A stretch of 64,000 nt of DNA. Origin: Bdellovibrio bacteriovorus. GTDB taxonomy: Bacteria > Bdellovibrionota > Bdellovibrionia > Bdellovibrionales > Bdellovibrionaceae. This document shows positions 59,770-64,000 of the stretch, in pieces (position 1 is the stretch's first letter; each line of letters starts with the position of its first letter). The notes below the pieces were generated by a model. It did not search any database, was not told the origin of the DNA, and was given only the letters and a program-made list of their open reading frames with translations. The position numbers were made by a program, and so were the translations under genes. The stretch is from assembly GCF_002208115.1 (NCBI RefSeq), contig NZ_CP020946.1, positions 558,001 to 622,000 of the forward strand, read 5' to 3'.

Positions 59770-60923
59770 TTGGTGCCGTCGTACTTCAAAACCTGACCAG
59801 CAACCAGACCCGTGGTATCAACAGTCACACCTTTGATTTTATTAACTGAAGAAGCACCGATGGTTCCACCGACGTCACCGGCCAAAGAAACATTGATGGC
59901 CTGACAGGAAAAGCCGGCCACCGCGTTCCAGTACATCGTTTCGTGCGCCGCACAGCCGGCATTGGCCACGGCCGTGCTGAACTCCGCATCTGTCATATAA
60001 GAATTTAATGTCGCCGACAGACCCGAGACATCGCTTTGTGCAATCGCCGAAGGTGTCCACGCCGTGCCATTGAATTTCAGGAAGTTGCCATTGGCCGGAG
60101 CCGCATTGGAAACAGCCGTGCCCTGAAGTTTTGCCACAGACGGATTGGGATAAGTGCCGTCCAGATCTCCAGCCGCAGCACCTGTTGGTGTACGAGCATC
60201 AGAGAAACGGGCATCATTACCTGCCGCCACTGTACCTGCCGCCGTGCCCACATTCAGGGTCAGTGCCGGGGTGGAGGTGCCGTTGGCAATCGTAATGTAA
60301 GAATTTGTGGAAGTGACATCAGTCACCGTACCGCCGTTGGCACCGCTGATTCCGGCACACGTCATCGTCGTGCCGTTCCAGGTCAGATAAGTGCCAGCTC
60401 CGCACGTTGGCAGGCCGGCTTTAGCCAGGAAGTCAGTTTCGGTTTTGGTGCCCAGGCGTTCTGCAGAATAGGAATAAGCAGAATAAGGAACCGAACGAAT
60501 TTCATTCGCCGGAGAAATCACTTTCCAGCCGGAACCGTCATGGAATTGCACTTTCAACAAACGGGCATCACCGGCCACCGCGCTGTAGGTGGCTCCGCCG
60601 GAACAATCGTGAGAGCGGGAGTTGTTGAAAGAATCAATCAACGTATAAAGAGGATCCGTCGGGAACATCTTGGTGCCGGAACCAATCGGCACATCAAACA
60701 CACCGCCCGAGTTCTGAAGATTCACACCGTTTTTCTGTTCGCGATAAAGCACGCAGGTGCCTGAAGGGTTTGTGATTTCAAAAAGGAAGCTGACGTTGTT
60801 GTACTCAAGCCCTTTGCCGTCAGAGTTTACGATACGTCCTTGATATGTCAGAGAATTTGGAGCAGCCAAGGCCACTCCACTCCAGAATGCGAGAATCAAA
60901 GCAAGATACGTTCCGTTTCTCAT
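59766..60923 (-). CDS. N-terminal part of split tail-fibre-like protein
   Basis: 385 aa with signal peptide MRNGTYLALILAFWSGVALA and the same N-terminal domain as the 1383-aa paralogue (SLTYQGRIV, VSFLFEITNP, DVPIGSGTKMFP), ending at GQVLKYDGTK then TGA. In the paralogue the same point continues FAPAADNDAN. Alone it would be a secreted fragment without shaft or S74 domain. GCCGATAA ends 7 nt before its ATG. Frameshift restoration would need 61 nt more, so the locus is either a broken gene or a coupled two-part gene. Confidence 0.8.
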   Translation of the reverse strand: MRNGTYLALILAFWSGVALAAPNSLTYQGRIVNSDGKGLEYNNVSFLFEITNPSGTCVLYREQKNGVNLQNSGGVFDVPIGSGTKMFPTDPLYTLIDSFNNSRSHDCSGGATYSAVAGDARLLKVQFHDGSGWKVISPANEIRSVPYSAYSYSAERLGTKTETDFLAKAGLPTCGAGTYLTWNGTTMTCAGISGANGGTVTDVTSTNSYITIANGTSTPALTLNVGTAAGTVAAGNDARFSDARTPTGAAAGDLDGTYPNPSVAKLQGTAVSNAAPANGNFLKFNGTAWTPSAIAQSDVSGLSATLNSYMTDAEFSTAVANAGCAAHETMYWNAVAGFSCQAINVSLAGDVGGTIGASSVNKIKGVTVDTTGLVAGQVLKYDGTK

Positions 60924-60930
60924 GCTTTTC

Positions 60931-60938
60931 TTATCGGC
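60931..60938 (-). promoter_or_regulatory. FliA-type -10 box of split gene (leaderless mRNA predicted)
   Basis: GCCGATAA on the minus strand with a 7-nt gap (GAAAAGC) to the ATG, as at the paralogue. The upstream CTGTTAAGAA is shared with the paralogue (CTGTTAAAAA). No good -35 of the TAAAGTTT type. Confidence 0.55.
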
Positions 60939-60999
60939 TTCTTAACAGTTTGCGAAAGTCCAAGGCCAGTATGTTGCCGCAAACTAATGTAATTGTGAT

Positions 61000-61008
61000 T
61001 TATCCACA
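61000..61008 (+). other. Single perfect DnaA-box sequence
   Basis: TTATCCACA matches the consensus TTWTNCACA in the noncoding interval between the split gene and the EamA gene. It is isolated. One 9-mer is expected often by chance, so it is weak evidence for DnaA binding. Confidence 0.3.
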
Positions 61009-61090
61009 GATAAGTGTCTCAGGAAGAGACAGATACACTGGATCTTTTGAATTGATCTTGAATTATCTAGAAAACATCAGGACTTAGGAT

Positions 61091-61987
61091 CTATTCCACA
61101 GACTTCGTTGGGCGGGAGTAAAGTGTGTTCGTGACCAGTGCTGCGCCAATGATCAAAGCGCCAACTATCTGAACCGGCGTCAGTCGTTCATGGAAGATTA
61201 AAGCACCCATCAAAGCGGCGGTGATGGGTTCGATCATCATCAACAGCGCCACTTCGGTGCTTTTCAATTTTTGCAGAGCTGCCAGCTCCAGGGTCAACGG
61301 AATGATTGTGCAGACAAAAGCCAGGCCCAAAATGCTGGATGCCTGAATGTGGCTAAGATTTTTGATTTCAGAATAATGAGGATGATGGAACAGAGACAGG
61401 GCCAGAGCTCCAAAGGTGATGACGTACAACGCGGAAGAAATTGGACGAACATCCTTTTGCAGGCGGCCTGACAGCAGGACATAGATGGCATAGCTGATGG
61501 CTGAACCCAAGCCCGCCGCCACGGCCCAGATGTTACGAACCTCGATATGCCCCCACAGCAACAGGATCAGTCCGGAAGAGGCCGCCACCAGACACAAAGC
61601 CTCTTTGCGGGAAATCTTGTCCTGAGTGAAGAAATGGGAAAAGACATTCACCCAGAACGGATAGGTATACAGTAACAGCGCTGCCAGGGTGACGCTCAGT
61701 CCGTCGATGGCGATGAAGTACATGGTCGAGAAGAACGCGTAACCGAAGATCCCCAGCAGGGCTGCGATGATGGTCTGACGCAGATTCAGTTTAACCCAGG
61801 AAGGGCGGAACAAAAGCAGGAAGATCCACAACAGAACGGCTGCCAGGGCAAAGCGGTAGGAAAGAAGCTCTCCGACTTTCATGCCGGATTCAAAAGCCCA
61901 CGTTCCAAAGATCCCCAAAAAACCAAAACCCACGCTCGCTACAGAAATTTCCAAAGATCCGCGAAGGCGTGGGTTCATGTTTTTCAT
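61091..61987 (-). CDS. EamA/DMT-family transporter
   Basis: A 298-aa membrane protein with ten predicted helices in two EamA repeats (about 10-145 and 155-290). Typical pieces are RFALAAVLLW, LLLYTYPFWV, IEPITAALMGALIFHERLTPVQIVGALII. Such transporters export amino acids or other metabolites; substrate unknown. It lies 12 nt after rluB on the same strand and may be co-transcribed. Confidence 0.88.
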   Translation of the reverse strand: MKNMNPRLRGSLEISVASVGFGFLGIFGTWAFESGMKVGELLSYRFALAAVLLWIFLLLFRPSWVKLNLRQTIIAALLGIFGYAFFSTMYFIAIDGLSVTLAALLLYTYPFWVNVFSHFFTQDKISRKEALCLVAASSGLILLLWGHIEVRNIWAVAAGLGSAISYAIYVLLSGRLQKDVRPISSALYVITFGALALSLFHHPHYSEIKNLSHIQASSILGLAFVCTIIPLTLELAALQKLKSTEVALLMMIEPITAALMGALIFHERLTPVQIVGALIIGAALVTNTLYSRPTKSVE

Positions 61988-61999
61988 AATGGAATGACT

Positions 62000-62884
62000 T
62001 TAAACTTTTTTACCGTTTTTGTATTTGCTTGGTTTCTTGGTCGTTTTCACTTTGGAAGCCGGTTTTGCAGTCTTCTTTTCAGAAGTCGCACGGCCTTTGT
62101 AAGTGCGTTTTGTCTTGATCTCTTCCGGATCATCCGCAAGGAACACGCGTTGAACTGCGGCATCGTTCAGGTAAACCAGCTCGCCGGTTTTCACAGCACC
62201 CATGCGCAGGCGGCCAATGGCCACACGCTGAAGTCTCATCACATCGAAACCGATTTTCGCGAACATCTGACGGATCTGACGGTTTTTACCCTCGGTGATC
62301 ACGATTTTGTACCATTCGTACTTTTCAGATTTGTTGTCGCCGGTTTTTTTGATTTTCTCGATATGACGGGCAGACACTTTACCGCCCACGATGGAAACGC
62401 CTTTTTTAAGCTTTTCCAGTTGGAATGGTTCAGGTTTTCCGTTCAGTTTCACAAGGTAAGTTTTGGTTACTTCAGCCTTTGGATGCATGACCTTGTTGGC
62501 GAAGTCACCATCGTTGGTCAAAAGCAGCATGCCTTCAGAGTCCCAGTCCAGACGACCTACCGGGAACACACGCACCGGCAGTTCGGTCAGGTATTCCGCC
62601 ACTGTGGGACGGTCGTGTGGGTCATCCATGGTGGTCAGAACGCCGGTGGGTTTGTTCAGGATGGCGTAGATTTTCTGAGTCAGGGGTTTGCGCAGAGGCT
62701 TGCCGTCGACAAGAATACGGTCGCTTTGCGGATCAACTTTGATACCCAGCTCGTAAACGCGTTTACCGTTTACGGTCACAAGGCCCTCTTCGATCATGCG
62801 GTCTGCATGACGACGGGATGCCAGTCCACTGTCAGCAATTAGTTTATTAAGTCGAACTCTTTCAGAGGAGTTATTTTCAGACAT
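62000..62884 (-). CDS. rluB: Pseudouridine synthase RluB-like
   Basis: A 294-aa RsuA/RluB-family enzyme that makes pseudouridine in 23S rRNA. S4 domain at about 9-56, catalytic motif GRLDWDSEG (D113), NRQIRQMF and VMRLQRVAIG toward the end, then a basic Lys-rich tail (about 255-294). It overlaps the upstream gene by 46 nt in another frame. E. coli RluB targets U2605; equivalence is inferred from family. Confidence 0.9.
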   Translation of the reverse strand: MSENNSSERVRLNKLIADSGLASRRHADRMIEEGLVTVNGKRVYELGIKVDPQSDRILVDGKPLRKPLTQKIYAILNKPTGVLTTMDDPHDRPTVAEYLTELPVRVFPVGRLDWDSEGMLLLTNDGDFANKVMHPKAEVTKTYLVKLNGKPEPFQLEKLKKGVSIVGGKVSARHIEKIKKTGDNKSEKYEWYKIVITEGKNRQIRQMFAKIGFDVMRLQRVAIGRLRMGAVKTGELVYLNDAAVQRVFLADDPEEIKTKRTYKGRATSEKKTAKPASKVKTTKKPSKYKNGKKV

Positions 62885-63888
62885 TCTTCATCGGCCTCGG
62901 GTAATTGTTGAGTGATCAATATATCACCACTCAGGCCGGAAGAGGAGATATTCTTACGGTTGTACTCGGCGATGGCATGGCGGAGGTCGCGAGCCAGCAG
63001 AGTCATGAGTTTATCTCCCAAAAAGACGTTGTCCACGGCGGTTTCCGCCTTGCTCAGAACGATGGAGGACCATTTTAGGGCCTCAGAATCACCTTGTTGG
63101 ATCAGGGCGCAGGTTCTTTCAAGCTGGCTGACCAGGTCTTGATAGTAAGGATCGGTACGGCGGTCGACAAAGAACTGCTCCAGACGCTTGATCGGGAAAA
63201 GCAGGCGGGTCTGTTCCTGCAGCGGCTCGTTTTTCATTTCAAGCAGCTTTTGGAAAACATAACCACGCAACAGGGAACCGGTGACTCTGTCGCCCACCAC
63301 GCGGAACTGGGCAGTAATATACGGAGCCACCTCGATTTTGTGGGTGTGCTGCGAGCTCAGTTCCAGGTCGGAGTTATAATAAAGAACCAGGTCTTTGCGA
63401 AGAGGCTCTAAAAGACCGTCACGGATCGTGAATTTGCGGTCGAAAGTGCGAACTTCCAGGGATTTGTCTTCACGCAGGATGATGGCAATGGCTCTTTTAT
63501 TCTGATCTGGCAGGATGCGGAACTTCTCGCCTTCGGCGCACTGAGTCTTAAGATAAGAGCCCACCGCGTCAACGAGGTCGGAGAAATGTTCAATTTCGAT
63601 CAGTTGAACTGATTGCGGGAAGCGAATCGGATTCAGGTCAAATTTCTGCTGATAGAACCCGTTGAAATTCTCCAGCAAAAACTGAACTTCATGACCCAAT
63701 TGCTGCTTATTGGACGCCCAGTGCGGGTAATCCATGCAGTAATTGAAGAACATTTCGATCAATTCAGGGGTCAGAACGTCGTCGGGATGAGGGAAACCGC
63801 GCAGGAAATTGAAGAAAGACAAACGCGTCGGTGTATTCTGAGGATTCAGATCAGAAACAAACTTCAAAAGTTGTCCTACTTTAAGCAT
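62839..63888 (-). CDS. Unknown conserved 349-aa protein
   Basis: No known domain recognised. Soluble, mixed alpha/beta, without signal peptide or membrane helix. The middle (about 120-220) is strand-rich (KRAIAIILREDKSLEVRTFDR, KIEVAPYITAQFRVV), and the rest is helical. AAGGAG lies 8 nt before the ATG. It overlaps rluB by 46 nt, so the two are co-transcribed. No function is assigned. Confidence 0.75.
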   Translation of the reverse strand: MLKVGQLLKFVSDLNPQNTPTRLSFFNFLRGFPHPDDVLTPELIEMFFNYCMDYPHWASNKQQLGHEVQFLLENFNGFYQQKFDLNPIRFPQSVQLIEIEHFSDLVDAVGSYLKTQCAEGEKFRILPDQNKRAIAIILREDKSLEVRTFDRKFTIRDGLLEPLRKDLVLYYNSDLELSSQHTHKIEVAPYITAQFRVVGDRVTGSLLRGYVFQKLLEMKNEPLQEQTRLLFPIKRLEQFFVDRRTDPYYQDLVSQLERTCALIQQGDSEALKWSSIVLSKAETAVDNVFLGDKLMTLLARDLRHAIAEYNRKNISSSGLSGDILITQQLPEADEECLKITPLKEFDLIN

Positions 63889-63929
63889 TTTTTTCTGTCT
63901 CCTTCCCTCGGGCCCTAAAGTATGAACAT

Positions 63930-63958
63930 TTGAATTTTTAGTCCAGAGAAAATATAAT
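63930..63958 (+). promoter_or_regulatory. Candidate sigma-70 promoter at window end
   Basis: TTGAAT (63930-63935), exactly 17 nt, then TATAAT (63953-63958). It points off the right edge. GGAGGGG at 63986-63992, followed by CCCGATAT, would be the ribosome site of a gene starting just beyond the window. A short open frame starts at 63957, but its ATG overlaps the -10. Confidence 0.65.
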
Positions 63959-64000
63959 GGAAAAGAAGAATTTTTTAAGTCCTATGGAGGGGCCCGATAT

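Noticed and set aside
23395-60000. Repeats at 23.4-23.9 kb and 54-60 kb considered as CRISPR or noncoding satellites
   Set aside because: All repeats stay in frame, vary at third codon positions and have no unique spacers of constant length.
51750-60923. Prophage, suggested by tail-fibre S74 domains
   Set aside because: There are no capsid, terminase, portal, integrase or lysis genes, and the proteins have export signals.
60961-61090. A replication origin, because of one DnaA box near AT-rich DNA
   Set aside because: Only one perfect box, and no dnaA, dnaN or gyrB nearby.

Overview
The window looks like a chromosomal segment of a predatory Bdellovibrio, most likely B. bacteriovorus or a close relative. 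That is inferred from gene order, codon use and protein content. There are no rRNA or tRNA genes, no CRISPR array and no prophage core.

Region 1 (0.1-11.8 kb): two small CsbD-like stress proteins diverge from a complete flagellar rotor/export operon, fliL-fliM-fliN-fliO-fliP-fliQ-fliR-flhB-flhA-flhF-flhG-fliA. The cistrons are packed tightly or overlap, and the operon ends at a strong terminator. Region 2 (11.8-18.3 kb): a very basic 54-aa protein, a small secreted protein, an RpoH-type sigma factor, aspS and several conserved unknowns. Region 3 (18.3-28.5 kb): parts of a Tad/Flp pilus system in two blocks (cpaC-cpaF, and flp-tadE-like-cpaB-like). Between them lie a response-regulator/histidine-kinase protein, a 723-aa Gly/Met-rich protein with 11 GAYPG repeats, and an amidohydrolase. 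Region 4 (28.5-39 kb): housekeeping and metabolic genes (folD, a Rieske oxygenase, an RlmI-like methyltransferase, a DODA-like dioxygenase, an Hsp70-family protein). Region 5 (39-47 kb): an envelope polysaccharide cluster (SLBB protein, O-antigen-ligase-like protein, MFS transporter, Wzz-like protein, polysaccharide deacetylase), followed by a REP-associated tyrosine transposase framed by perfect 32-bp inverted repeats. Region 6 (47-64 kb): a heptose adenylyltransferase, RDD protein, rsmE, prmA, two very large secreted tail-fibre-like proteins with C-terminal S74 chaperone domains, an EamA transporter, rluB and a conserved unknown.

The most interesting signal is regulatory. Four dispersed transcription units (fliL operon, the 54-aa protein, wzz-like gene, the membrane protein at 46.2 kb) have a close match to a sigma-54 -24/-12 promoter, TGGCA-N7-TGCT, 31-52 nt before the start codon. 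Five others carry sigma-28 (FliA) -10 boxes (GCCGATAA or TCCGATAC). In both giant tail-fibre genes that box ends exactly 7 nt before the ATG, which predicts leaderless FliA-dependent mRNAs. One of these two genes has lost about 61 nt relative to its paralogue and is split into two frames overlapping by GTGA. The window may therefore show how one flagellar sigma cascade drives the motor, surface polysaccharide and large adhesins of the free-swimming predator. That link is inference.
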